Shown here: in pieces, positions 44,883 through 56,451 of the stretch
How the letters are laid out: each line of letters begins with the position of its first letter
Numbering within the stretch: position 1 is the first letter of the stretch
NCBI GenBank assembly: GCA_023375675.1
Contig: JALQBC010000011.1
Span: 496,001-560,000 of the forward strand
Reading direction: 5' to 3'
From: Cytospora piceicola
Taxonomy: Eukaryota; Ascomycota; Sordariomycetes; Diaporthales; Cytosporaceae
DNA length: 64,000 nucleotides
Notes under the pieces: model-generated
Told to the model about the DNA's origin: nothing
Seen by the model: only the letters and a program-made list of their open reading frames with translations
Databases searched by the model: none
Translations under genes and position numbers: made by a program

Positions 44883-46929
44883 ATGGAGGCGGCGAGCGCC
44901 AGGGCCGCCGCAAGGGACCAGTGGGCAGGCTACGGCGGCCATGCTCCCTCACAACTCCAGCGCTTCATCCAGGCCGCATGTAGTCCCGAGAACTACGAGC
45001 CCAACCTCGCCCTGAACCTCGAGATCGCCGACCTGATCAATTCCAAGAAGGGCTCTACCCCGCGCGAGGCCGCCACCGCCATCGTCAACTACATCAACCA
45101 CCGCAACCCTAACATGTCCCTGCTGGCCATCAACCTGCTGGATATCTGCGTCAAGAACTGCGGCTACCCTTTCCACCTCCAGATCAGCACCAAGGAGTTC
45201 CTCAATGAGCTCGTCCGCAGGTTTCCGGAGCGCCCGCCCATGAGGTACAGCAGGGTCCAGCTGAAGATCCTGGAGGCTATAGAAGAATGGCGCAGCACCA
45301 TCTGCGAGACGAGCCGGTACAAGGAGGATCTGGGCTTCATCAGGGATATGCACAGGCTGCTGAGCTACAAGGGATATACCTTCCCCGAGGTTAGGGGAGA
45401 CGATGCTGCTGTGCTGAACCCGAGCGACAACCTCAAGTCGGCCGAGGAGATGGAGGAAGAGGAGCGTGAGGCGCAGTCGGCAAAACTCCAGGAGCTCATT
45501 CGACGGGGAGCGCCCGAGGATCTACAAGAGGCGAACCGTCTGATGAAGATCATGGCTGGCTACGACACGAGGTCCAAGGTCGACTACCGCGCCAAGGCCG
45601 CCGAGGACGTCTCCAAGATCCAGGCCAAGGCGAAACTGCTCGAGGAGAGGTTAGAAGCATTCAAGCCGGGCGACCAGATGACCGACGGTGACGTGTTTGA
45701 AGAACTGGCCGCCGCTCTCCAGAGCGCCCAGCCCAAGATCCAGAAGATGTGCGAGGAGGAGTCCGACGATCACGAGGCCGTCGCGAGGCTGTTCGAAATA
45801 AACGACAGCATACATCGAACTGTCGAGAGGTACAAGCTGATGAAGAAGGGCGACCACGACGGCGCGTCCAGGATTGCCCGTGGAGAACATGTCGCCTCCA
45901 AGGCGGCCGTCAAGAGCGCGGCGCAGGAACTCAACCTGATTGATTTCGACGGTGAAACCAACGGGTCGGGCAACGGAACTTCTGGACCTAGTGCTAGTAG
46001 CCAGTCCCAGCCCCAACCTCAACAAGGCGGGCTGGAGGATGACCTGCTTGGGCTGTCCATTGGCGAGTCTGAAGGTAGCACTGGGGGAATATCTCTTGGG
46101 TTCGGGAACAATAGCAGTGAGTACATCCAGGCAATGATAACTACTCCTCGAGCGTAGCTGACCAAAATCAACAGACATGCCAGGGCCATCATTGCTCTCA
46201 TCGATGACCCAAAGTAGCACCAGCGCCACAGGTGCTGCACCAGCGCCTCCCGCCGATCCATTCTCGTCCTTCAACGCCTTCAACTCGGTGCCTTCATCTA
46301 AAAACAGCACTCCGAAACCACCAAGCTACCAACAATCGGCATTTGCATCCCCATCGCAAGCAGTCGATCCATTTGCTGCACTCGCCGCGCCAAGGTTCGC
46401 CCCTCAGCCGGCTGCTCCTGCTCCGGCTGTATCGCAGGCCAACGACGACGACGAGTGGAACTTCTCCTCTGCTCTGCCCGCAGAGACCCCCGGGCTATCG
46501 CGGGAGCATAAGGTGTTGGTCAGCAACACCAACCTCAAGATCGACTTGCTCGCAAACCGGACGACGGCCTCCTCGAACAGCATCAACCTCTTGTTCGCGT
46601 TTAGTAACAACACGGCCCAGCCCATGTCGGAATTGCACTTCCAACTAGCAGTAACAAAGGTAAAGTCTTGTATCCCCTGTTTGTTCAGGTCCCGAATGAT
46701 AGTAGCTAACCATCTCATCCAGGGGTATGAGTCTCACCTCAAGCCACAGACGGGACGGTCGCTGGAGCCCAAGCAGAGCCGCGGCATAACACAGTCCATC
46801 GAGGTGTGGCACACGGGGGACAAGAGCAAGAGGGTCGAGTCCATCAAACTGAGGTGGAGGGTGGCGTACAAGGTCGGGGGCGAGATCAAGACCGAGATGG
46901 GCGAGATTCCGGAGTTCAGTCTCGCGTGA
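44883..46929 (+). CDS. GGA-type clathrin adaptor (VHS-GAT-GAE)
   Basis: GGA proteins sort cargo from the trans-Golgi network to endosomes under control of Arf1. Exons 44883-46116, 46175-46659 and 46723-46929 give 641 residues. The VHS domain lies at about 20-150 (LQRFIQAACSPENYEPNLAL, LLAINLLDICVKNCGYPFHL). The GAT domain follows at about 190-330 (KLQELIRRGAPEDLQEANRL, a coiled region with TVERYKLM). The hinge is Ser/Gln/Pro-rich with DDLLGLSIGES, a possible acidic clathrin-box-like motif (LLGL). The GAE ear spans about 525-641 (KVLVSNTNLKIDLLANRTT to KLRWRVAYKVGGEIKTEMGE). The start and both joins agree with the family. Confidence 0.94.
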
Positions 46930-47369
46930 GAGGATCATCTTTTGTTCGAAGCGTCTAATACCACAACAATCGAAAAAAGGGTATGGGGCATGTGTGTATA
47001 GCGGGGCATTTTTACGTGCGGTGGTTGTGAGAAAGATATCTGTTGAGATGTGCAATGGACCAAGGAAAGCATCTTAAACGTCATATGTGTGCAAAGAGCG
47101 ATGGTCTGGTATGTCTGTCTCTTGGTCTTGTGTCGTGGACTGGAGCGACAATGGGCACTCGATCGCACCAAGTGTTTTGATGTTGCCATGAGTTCTTGTA
47201 ATATATTTACTGCGGGCCAAAGTCCCATTCTACATGTAGTTTCTAAGTAAGTTCCGCCCACTAAAGCAGCAGCCATGGGTATGCTATATATACAAATCTT
47301 CAAGTAAGATATATTAACAACCCCCCCCCCCCCCTTCTACCATCCACCACCCCCTTATCCATTTCTTCA
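46930..47369. other. Convergent intergenic region with poly-C tract
   Basis: 3' flanks of the GGA and NLR-like genes. A run of 14 C residues lies at 47321-47334. No other feature is seen. Confidence 0.6.
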
Positions 47370-50300
47370 TCACTCCGCCTCCCGCATGATCCCCAGACCC
47401 ACAACAGCCCCAGGCGACGGCCCCCCGCCCCGGGACGACGCAGCAGGCGGCAGCCCGATCTCGACGAACCCCCGCCTGTGGACCTGGACCTGCTGCCTCT
47501 CCCTCAGGCTCCGCCGCGGCGCCGCGGGGTCGGCGACGACGCCGCCGCCGGGCACCTCGCCGAACCCGACCACCAGCCCGCCCCCCACGACGATGCCGCC
47601 CGAGCCGGACCGCGCCATGGCCTCCCCGCCGCCGCCAGCGCGGGCGGCCGTGGGCGGCGACGCGGGGGGCCCCGGGCTCTGCGACTGCGTCCGCTCCCGG
47701 CCGCGGCTGCTCCGGCTGAGCCGGCCCGAGGCGCGCCTGTACCACCGCGGCCGCGTGGGTGACTGCTGCTGCTGCTGCTGCTGCTGCTGGTAGTGGTGCA
47801 GCTGGGCGCCGCTCCCGGACGAGTTGGAGCCCGCCCTCGGCCGCGGCGGGAGGATGATGACGTCGGCGCTGTAGTTGCTATTGCTGCTGTCGTACCTCGC
47901 CGTGGGCTGGGGCCGCGGGCTGGGCTCCGTGGCGACGGAGGGCGGCCTGCTCCGCCCGGACGGGAGCGTCGGCAGGCGGGCCGGGAGGGGGCTGGCGGGG
48001 CTGGACAGGGGGCTCGAGTGGCGGCGGCCGCGCTGGGGCGGGAGCCTCGGCGACGCCTGGGTGGTGGTGGTGGTGAGGCGGGGCCGGCTGTTGGCCGACT
48101 GCGCGCTCGAGTCCCTTGACATTGGGGCTGATGACACGGCGCCCTCGTCGGGGTAGGGGACCCAGAGGGCCGATGGTAAGGGGTATGTGGATATCGCCAT
48201 GGGGACGTCGCCTTGCTGTCCTTGTCCTTGTCCCTGTGCGGTCAGACCCACCATGCCGAGGGGGTCGTAGGAGGAGTGCTGCGTGTTCCGCCGGAAATCT
48301 CCGCCGGTTGCCCTCTCGACTGGGAGGCCCGGCGGGTAGAAGGGGGGTATAGCCTGGCCCGGGCTGGACCTTGCCGTTCGTGAGCCTGCCACCACGGGGA
48401 AAGGGGGCATCATCGCGGGCTGTCCGAAGCCTGGTGATGTGTGTATGCTCTCCGCAGCCTGCGGGCCCGCTCTACGGATCGAGCTCCCGTTGGGCGACAA
48501 ATCCCTGCCGGAAGACGGCAGGAAGTTCTCTTTGAACTTCTTCAGGGTCGCTGCTGTGTAGGACGAGTCGGTGATGGGCATGCTGTCGTAGCCGCGGTAG
48601 AACTCGGCCTGCGACATCTCGTCCGTCGGCGTGAGGCCGGAAGCCACCCTGGCGTAGCTGTATTCCCCGATCCTGATGATGTCTCGGGGCCTTGTGCTCA
48701 AGCTAGAGCTCAGGCTTCGCCCCTTGTCCTGGATGACTCCCCCGCCGCGTGGGGGTGGCGGTGATACCCGTCGTAGCTTGGTGAGGGACAGCTCGGCTCG
48801 GCTCTGGGCACTCAAATGGGTTTTGCTCGGAGACCTGCTCGATCCACGTCCCGGCGAGGATGTGTGGAAGAACGGGGGCTTGGAAATCTCGTGGCTGATG
48901 CCGACCTGGGCCAGTCCCTTGTTATATTGGCTCGGGCTGATCAAAGAATCGGACGTCTGCCTCCGATGCCTCTGAGATTGCGGGGCGACGGTTGTCCATC
49001 CGTTCTGGGGGATGTCTTCAGACACCGTATTCGAGTCCATCTTTGGAGTAACATGAGGCGTGGGATCTCCTTCGTCCTCGTCTTGGAAAGATGGCCCAGG
49101 AATAGTGGTTGTGTCGGGATAGGGTATTGGCATCCCATACATATCGTAGAGAATACCTGGCCCGAACGACGTTGGGGAGTGGAAGAAGCGAGGGTCATCG
49201 TCGTCCATACGTGTCCAGGTATCTTGCTGGCTATGGTTCTGGCTTCCCGAGGTCGCCGAGTCTGATTCTGACAGGCTGTTAGCCCGGTCGAAAATGGATG
49301 CCTGCGCTATGTCGCCGGAGTGGTCGACGATCATGGCCTGTATCTTCTCCGAGAGGCTGTGAATCTCGGCATGTATAACGTCTAGTTTCTTTTCCAAGGT
49401 CTCCCTCAGTGGTCCTAACTCAGGATGCCTCTTCTCGTGCTTGACCAGATGCTCCATGAGTCTCTTCCCATGCACGTAAAACCGTCGGTAATCATCCGGC
49501 AAACCGACCCTAGGGTTGTCTCTGATCCGCCGATCAGCCTCGCTGAACGCCTTGAAGAAGACTTCATACGCCCGTTCTAGCCAGAATGCATGCTCTTTTC
49601 TCTGCACAAGCGACTCGACGCAGTATCTCTGTATGACATTATGGATCTGTAGCGTGTCCAGGCTCTCAGAAGGCAAGTCGAGACTCCTATTGGAACTTCG
49701 GGAGCTTGCTGGTGACACCTCCTGAGACTCTGTTCTATCGACCAGCGCGAAAGCAATAAGAACCCTCAGGGTATTGCTCAGACTCGGTCTTCCGTGGGTA
49801 GCGGCGTCGCGTGTCTTGTATGGAAGTTCTTTGCCCAGTGCGCGAAGACCTACGCAGTTCAAGTTAGCCCAAGGAAGGGGGTTCTGGGTACTGTTTAATG
49901 AGACTCACCCATTGCCATCATCTCCACTGGTATGTGATGGTCGAAGAAAACGAGTATAGACATGACGTTGAGAGCAGCAGTGGCGCCTCTACCATGTAGT
50001 TGCTCCAGGACATATTCGTATGCCGGCACTTTTCCCACCTTTGGCCTTATTCTGTACCTCCTCAAGAAGGTGGCCAGAGGTTCCTGGTTTGACTTCAAAT
50101 TCTGCGCCGTGACGTGTATCAGTAGCGGTAATCTGCCCAGCATGAGAACCAGTTCTGTGGCTTGACGTCGATCTTCCTGCGACCACGGCCTCTTCTTCTC
50201 CGTCTCGAGTAGAAGGAGCTCTTGGGCATCTTGCACAGCGAGCAATGGTAATTCCAGTAGTTGGGGGTTGTTGAAGTGGTGGTCGCCTGTTGCTGCCGGA

Positions 50301-52532
50301 TCGGTCGATGTCAGGATGAGGCTCGAGTTGGCCGCATCAGGAACGAAGCGCTCGATCCCCGGGGTGTCGAACATGATTCCGTCCAGGACCATGAGCCAAC
50401 CTTCCAAGCCGTTGAGCCAGCGACGAACAAGATCGACAATTTTAGTGGAATCTCGTAACTCGTCAACATCCGCCTCATTCATGAGATCCTTGAGTGCAGC
50501 AGTCCTTGCAACTCGCCAGAATTCGCCATCCAGTTCCTCTACAGACTTAGCACGCAGCCAGAAGATGCCTCCTGGGTAATCGTCCTTGTGCAGAAAGACA
50601 TACTGCCGTGCCAGGTGAGTTTTCCCACCCCCTGTTTGGCATCTGACGAGGACGGTGGATGTCCCTTCAGACCGGCGTTTCCGATCCTGTAACATCCTGT
50701 GTAGGTCCTCCAACTCTTCTGTCCGTCCCACGAAGTAGGAATTGGGACGGAAGGCCTCGGGGTGGATAAATAGGGGAGCTCGCGAAAGGCTTGATAACTC
50801 CGGGGTCTCCTGAAGGTCCTGTTCCATGGGTCGCGTTTCAGACAGCAGAGGCAAAGGAGAAGGAGCCGCAAGTACTGGCTCCTGAGAGGGCATGTTTGAA
50901 GAAGTCTCATTGAGGTGAACTACAAAGTAGAAGAACCATCAGCCCGGATTCCTCAAGATATCGGAATTACCTCAACCACTCCAATGGGCAACTCCGCATC
51001 ATTGCGCGCCTCCCCCGTGTTCAAGTTGAGCAGAACTCCTACCAGCTGTTGGGAGGCTTGATTGTCCTGAAGTTGAAAACATACCGGCTACTTGAGCAGA
51101 GACTCCAGGTGGCGAAGTGAACTAGGGCATACCAGTTAGCTAAGGTTTTTCTAACACGAGTGATCTCGTCCTTTTCTATGCGATCTAAAAACAGGGGCTG
51201 CAGGCAACTTACGTATGGTCTCGCTCTCTCGTTGATCTCCAATTGAACGCGCACTCGGCGATCTTCATCCTCTACGTTCCAGCGAACACTGATGAAACTC
51301 GGCGCTTCTTGAACCCATTCCACAATGGCCGTAGAGACCTGCCTGTACCCAGGTGCATCAGCACTTTCGAATTTGCACATGCCGGAGTGCTGCATTATAG
51401 GTCAGCAATGGTCTAAATGAAGTGCAAAACTTGTCGATAGATGAAATGGAAAATATGCCAGAGAAGACCACTCTATAGTGGTTATCCAAGGGCTAGAAGT
51501 CACTTACATCTGCCTCAATCCCGTACGACGTGACACCAGGCAACCGCGGTGCCGCGGATTTCGCGTCCACAATAAGCGACTTTGTCCCTCTCAAATCCGT
51601 CTTCTGGTTTTCATGAACCATATGAATCTTGAACCTCTGATAAATATTGAGGAAGTTGATGTTGATGTTGTCAAGCGTCTCGTTGTCCTTCCTCAAAGTC
51701 TCGATGAGAACGGGTTCGCTGTCGAAGAACTTCCTAGGTATATGACCCGCCATGCCCTGGAGGGCTGATCCCCACGATGCAAGTTCCGACCCGTCGTGCG
51801 GTGTCCCCAAAAAAATGATACCATAGGTCGAGACGTAAATCGACCGGTAATCCTCATGATCAGCGACGCGAACACTGTCTGAATACTCCAGAGCTCGCTT
51901 GAGGAGAATTCCTCCGAGAGAGTGCGCCACCCAAATGATCGGATTCCGCGTCGTCTTCTTGCTCTTTCGGTAGGTCGTCAGAAAGGTGACCAGAGTCTGG
52001 GCATGCTGGTGGATATAGTTGGTGCTAGGACCCGTGCCGTGCCTCTTCGAGGAGACATCTGCGTTGTATCCATACACCAGGACATTGGCAGGGGCGTTGT
52101 CCTCTTCTAGAGACACCGGGAGAAGGTCAGCAGGCCAGAAGGCGCCATTCTTGGGCTTGGCTGTCCAAGTCTTTTGAGGATCGCCGTTGAGGCCGTGAAG
52201 AAGAACAATGTCGACCTTGGCATCGGGATGCGTGTATACCGCCGTTACGTCAAAACGGGCAACTTTCTTGTTAATTGTTCCCTTCTATATTCGTGTCAGT
52301 AGGGATATCCAAGACAAAATCCGACTGTCTTAATGAGTATATTGGCAAGACCTATAGCAGGGAGATCGATGCTGACAGGTGAATCTCGACGTGCGGCTCG
52401 CCCCGTCCCATCTAAGATCAGATGTGGGGCTCGAGTGTAGCCCAGGGGCTTGAACCGAGTAAAAGCTTGAACTAAGCTCACTTCGCGAGAATCTCAAAGA
52501 TCACAGAGTAAGTAAACAAAACAACTTACCAT
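47370..52532 (-). CDS. NLR-like STAND protein: alpha/beta-hydrolase, NB-ARC, disordered tail
   Basis: Reconstructed exons on the minus strand: 52532-52530 (ATG only), 52284-51508, 51389-51213, 51087-50971, 50905-49909 and 49849-47370; together 1516 residues in one frame. The head is a SesB-like serine hydrolase: VDIVLLHGLNGDP, and the nucleophile S123 in WVAHSLGG, then GIIFLGTPHDGSELASWG. The NB-ARC core follows: FVGRTEELEDLHRMLQ, a P-loop ending GGGKTH (K453) in which the usual first glycine is a cysteine, and WLMVLDG as Walker B. After about residue 690 comes a helical stretch (LERAYEVFFKAFSEADRRI) and then about 600 disordered Pro/Ser/Arg-rich residues with nine glutamines and a Gly-rich end. 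Fungal proteins of this head/core type are thought to act in non-self recognition; here that is inference. The acceptor of exon 5 is the least certain border. Confidence 0.82.
47763..47789. repeat. CTG trinucleotide repeat coding for polyglutamine
   Basis: Nine perfect CTG units on the plus strand, read as nine CAG (Gln) codons in the tail of the NLR-like protein. Confidence 0.95.
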
Positions 52533-54389
52533 GATTGCTGAGTCTGGAGCAGCGAAGAGAAGCAAGAGCTTCCCTTACGTTGACGTCGACGATGGCAGAC
52601 CTAAGAAAAAAGAAACCGGAACCGGAAGCGATTCGCAATCTGCGGACGATAGTTCTTGGCGACGACTAGGCTGTGAGATATGGAACAAGGGTGGAATAGG
52701 ATGAGGAGGTTATGGCTTATGTTGGTTCTCATATGTGTGTCTGAGTGACCTTGTGACAAGCTTCCCCGAGCTTCGATGTCATCAAAACAACCGAGACAAG
52801 TACCACGCGGGCTGAGAGAGGCGCATGTCCCGGAATATAAGCCGAAGACACCCAGAGGCGAAGCAGACCGACGATTTCAGGCCTTGCATCAAAGTACGGG
52901 AAATATGCGCCTGAGACTTTCAAGCACCGGGCCTATACACGCCCGGACGAGGCATGTGTAAGTAGTTTTAGGGTGACAATGAGTAATAACATGAACCCCA
53001 TGAGGGGTCGAGTGCACCTGGTCGTGTGACACAAGAAACAGATGAAACACGGGCGTTAGCCTCCCAAAAGGTTAATATATTCACACTTGGCAAAATAAGA
53101 ACCGAGAAGGCTGGGTGCAAAAAGAGGCGATACTCTATGACTAACCGCGCGAGAAAGAACGAGGAAGTGACACTGGGCAACAGTCCATCTCAAATAGGTA
53201 TTACGGCGACCTCAGTCACGGGGCCCAGCTTGATCGTCGCAGGCCCCGCCACCCATGCCCAGAGGATGGGTTGCCTTTTCGGGTCTGCTGAGCCTCCCAA
53301 ATGCGCCTGGCCCTCCCTTGTAGACCTTGTTCGAATTCCCAAATCATCCTTTAATTCCATCATAATGCAAACCACCTGGCTCGAAAGGCCTGATGGAATG
53401 CTTGATGACAGCGGGAAAACAGGGATATAAAGGACCGATGGCTGAGTTGCAGCCCCCTGGAATCGTAGGCCTCATCAGCATGCTGCCGATTCGTTATTAT
53501 TAGCCAACCACATGAGGTCGTCCTGGAGCTCCTTTTAGCATGAGATCTCCGACGTTCGATATGGCTTCTACCGAAACCCTTCACACCCGTCTTCTCGTCC
53601 GTTCCTCGGACTTCATATGAGCTCAGTGTTTACCCAGACTGCCATGGGCCAATCATGTTGGGACAGTTGATGACTTGAAAATTCAGCAAGTCCGGTTCAT
53701 TTCAACGATGCGACCCTGGAAGGGTTTCGTGATGCAATCTCGCATTATACTTGGCTGTGACCTTGATTACTCGTCGGCTGAGTCCGCGGCCTCGTGTGTC
53801 TCTTCTCCCACACAGTAAGGCTTTGTCAAAAATGATGTGAGGTTGCGCCCCAGACATTAGGCTGCTGAGCATGCTGTGCAAGTAGAAACTTTAAATTTGT
53901 CTACTTGCGCCTGTCAAACCTGTGCCGGCGCGCTCGTTGGGCCTCACCGAAGGCTTGCGCCAGGTACGGAACTGGTAACCGAGCAGTCGTGCGAGGGCGC
54001 CACCGGCCCGACAGGTCACTCTTCCCGTGTCTTGGGAGATAGGTGCAAGCGCAGTGCCACTACCTACCTAGGCAGTGACAGTGACTACGCGGGGCAACAG
54101 ACACTGACAGGGTCACGTCTCGAAACCTTGCCATGCAAAGCCACGTGAACAAGGCACTGGTTGCACAAGCCTTCCATGGTTCATTTTGCACATGTGTAAC
54201 GTTGGCCCTCTAAAGTTTGCCGCGGCGTCCAAGATAGCTGATCTCGGTGTCCTTCGACCGAAAGTTGTGAAACCTGGCCAAACCCAAACTTGTCTGCCAG
54301 CCGAGTCATCGTGGGGCAACACACAGCCAAGAAGGAGCGAGGCAAATTTGGCCCTGACGTAGGATTACGACCAATCTAAGCCGCATGAA
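52533..54389. other. Gene-free region between the NLR-like gene and PML1
   Basis: About 1.9 kb with only unsupported short open frames. The right end should hold the PML1 3' flank and the left end the NLR-like gene promoter. I see no repeat family or RNA gene. Confidence 0.55.
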
Positions 54390-55388
54390 TCAGTCCCTAG
54401 AGAGCATGACAACGTATTCTCTTGTGCTGAGCCCAAATTTCACCACGTCCTTGGGCCTCAGCTCCAGGTACCTCCTGTCAGGGACCTTGTCCCCATTCAG
54501 CTCGGTGCCATTCGCACTTTCCAGATCGATCAGGTAAGGCTTGACCCTCCCGATCTTGTCACCAAACTCGTTGCGCTTCTCGGTATACCTGAACTGTACG
54601 ACGGCGTGTTGCTTGCTAATGCTTGGGTGCTCGGCCGGCAGGTCCACGACGGCCGTTTCTCTCCCCACCAGCCAGCAGCTGCGACTGCTCAGTTCAATCG
54701 TATCGACGACGTCCGGGCCCTTGAACACAAAGAGCTTCCACTGGTCCCGTGCTGGTGGTTTCCTGGCCTCTGCCGGTTCATGGTATTTTAGCGTGATGAC
54801 AGTGCCGTCTGCCTGAGTGACAGAATTGGATGCCGCGGCGAGGGCACCAGTGGTTCCGAAATTGGGCTTCTCTTTGGGCACCTCGGGCTCATCGCCTGTG
54901 GCCACGGCGAACTGGTCCGATTGCGACGGCAAGGGGCCACCTCGTTTGACAGAGACCTGTTTCTCTGCCTTATCCTCCTCCCCCGCACTTGAATCCTGAT
55001 GGCGCCTTTTCCGCCCATGTCGGTCCTCGTCTCCTTCTATTCGCCTTCTGCTCCTCGTAGAATCTCCTTCGTCGGGGTCGTCTGCTGAGCGCCGCGTCCT
55101 CCTTTCTCTGCGCGACTCCTTCTCCACAGGCGATCGCGAGTCTCGCCGTCTCCGGTCGTGTGATTTGTGACTCCTAGACTCGGGGCTTCTGGATCGTCGC
55201 CGACGACGATGGCGGTCTTGGTCCCTTTCTTTTGATCCATCGCGCCGCTTGTAGCTCTCTGGCTCGTCTCGGTCTCGGTGACTGCGCTTGCTGGCTCGGT
55301 CACGGTCGCTCGAGTCCTTGTAATCATCGTCACGTCGGTGCTTCCGCCGGTCCGAGCCGTCTTGATCGTAGTGTGTCTCGGAGCCCAT
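54390..55388 (-). CDS. PML1: RES-complex FHA protein Pml1 (SNIP1-like)
   Basis: Pml1/SNIP1 belongs to the RES complex, which aids splicing and keeps unspliced mRNA in the nucleus. Single exon, 332 residues from ATG 55388. The first about 150 residues are an Arg/Ser/Asp/Lys-rich RS-like region (RRRRRSRSPESRSHKSHDRR). The FHA domain fills the C-terminal third: WLVGRETAVVDLPAEHPSIS, KQHAVVQFRYT, and LIDLESANGTELNG, with the conserved Gly-Arg, Ser-x-x-His and Asn-Gly positions present. The protein ends soon after the domain, as in SNIP1. Divergent from VPS74. Confidence 0.93.
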   Translation of the reverse strand: MGSETHYDQDGSDRRKHRRDDDYKDSSDRDRASKRSHRDRDEPESYKRRDGSKERDQDRHRRRRRSRSPESRSHKSHDRRRRDSRSPVEKESRRERRTRRSADDPDEGDSTRSRRRIEGDEDRHGRKRRHQDSSAGEEDKAEKQVSVKRGGPLPSQSDQFAVATGDEPEVPKEKPNFGTTGALAAASNSVTQADGTVITLKYHEPAEARKPPARDQWKLFVFKGPDVVDTIELSSRSCWLVGRETAVVDLPAEHPSISKQHAVVQFRYTEKRNEFGDKIGRVKPYLIDLESANGTELNGDKVPDRRYLELRPKDVVKFGLSTREYVVMLSRD

Positions 55389-56451
55389 CTTGAATATGTC
55401 GATTGGAAGTCGGGGCTGAGAGCAAGGCCGAAAGTGCCCAGGTATTTTTGGGGTGCAGAGGTATCTGGTCGGTCAGGATTGTTTATGTACAACGGAGGGT
55501 TAGGAGAAGCTCCTTTAAGCCACCCAGGGAGCTCCAGCCACAGTTTGGAAGCAAATACTGGCTGGTACAAGGGCGTCACAGGCCGCTAAATCAAGCTCAA
55601 GCCTCAAATGGACCGTGCAAAAGCCAGGCAATTGACGGTCGGCTGCACGGTACTTGACAGTGCAGTCCAGGCCAGGCCAGGCTGGCTCAGATAACGGCGC
55701 GGCCTGTGAATGAGACTGAGTCTTGGATCTTTGTAACGGCCGCTTCATCACTGAACTGAGGGCACACCCACACAGGCATACATACACACACCAGTATCCC
55801 TTCCTTTCGGCCCCAAGTCCCTTCTTCTTACTCATACTCCTCCCTTCTGCCCCTCAAGTAGCATATCCAATTTCAAAAAGGTGTGTGTCAATTGACGCAG
55901 ACTTGCTTTTCGTTCAACCACCTGAACAAAGACTCACAAACGCCGACCGCCGTCTACAGTAGGGGCCCAGAGAATCCATCAATCTCCGTCCGTGGGGCTG
56001 CGAAATACGGGCCATCCATCTTTGTCCTTCGTACGGTGCCATCAGCGGGCCCTTCCTCTCTCTTAGCTACCTAGCCAGCGCGTCAACAACCTTGACCGAA
56101 AACGACTCTCCCACGTACATACCAAAGTACGTTTCTGATGCGCGGTTGAAGGCTGAAAAGGCTACTCCGCTTCGAAAACTGCTCGCGACAACCATCCGCT
56201 CTTGTGCTCCGTCGCTGAGAGCACGACGACCCCCCATCGATACAGCTGAGCGTCATATACACGGCAGCACAACCACCCAGCCCAACTAGCGATTCGAGAA
56301 TACCTACCGAACCGTCCTCCCACCTCTTCAATCTACTTCACCCCGAGCTTGCGGCCCTCGCGATCCGTGGTCAAACCCTGGTCGAGTCACTACCTTTTCC
56401 TACCTATACGACGTGGCACAGGCCCGCCAACTACACATCCGAAAAAACACG
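55389..56451. other. Divergent promoter region of PML1 and VPS74
   Basis: The 700 bases before VPS74 are C/A-rich and look like a long leader. No gene or RNA is recognised. Confidence 0.55.

Noticed and set aside
53026..53430. 134-codon open frame in the NLR-PML1 gap
   Set aside because: No ATG at the frame start, no family likeness, and no codon bias like its neighbours.
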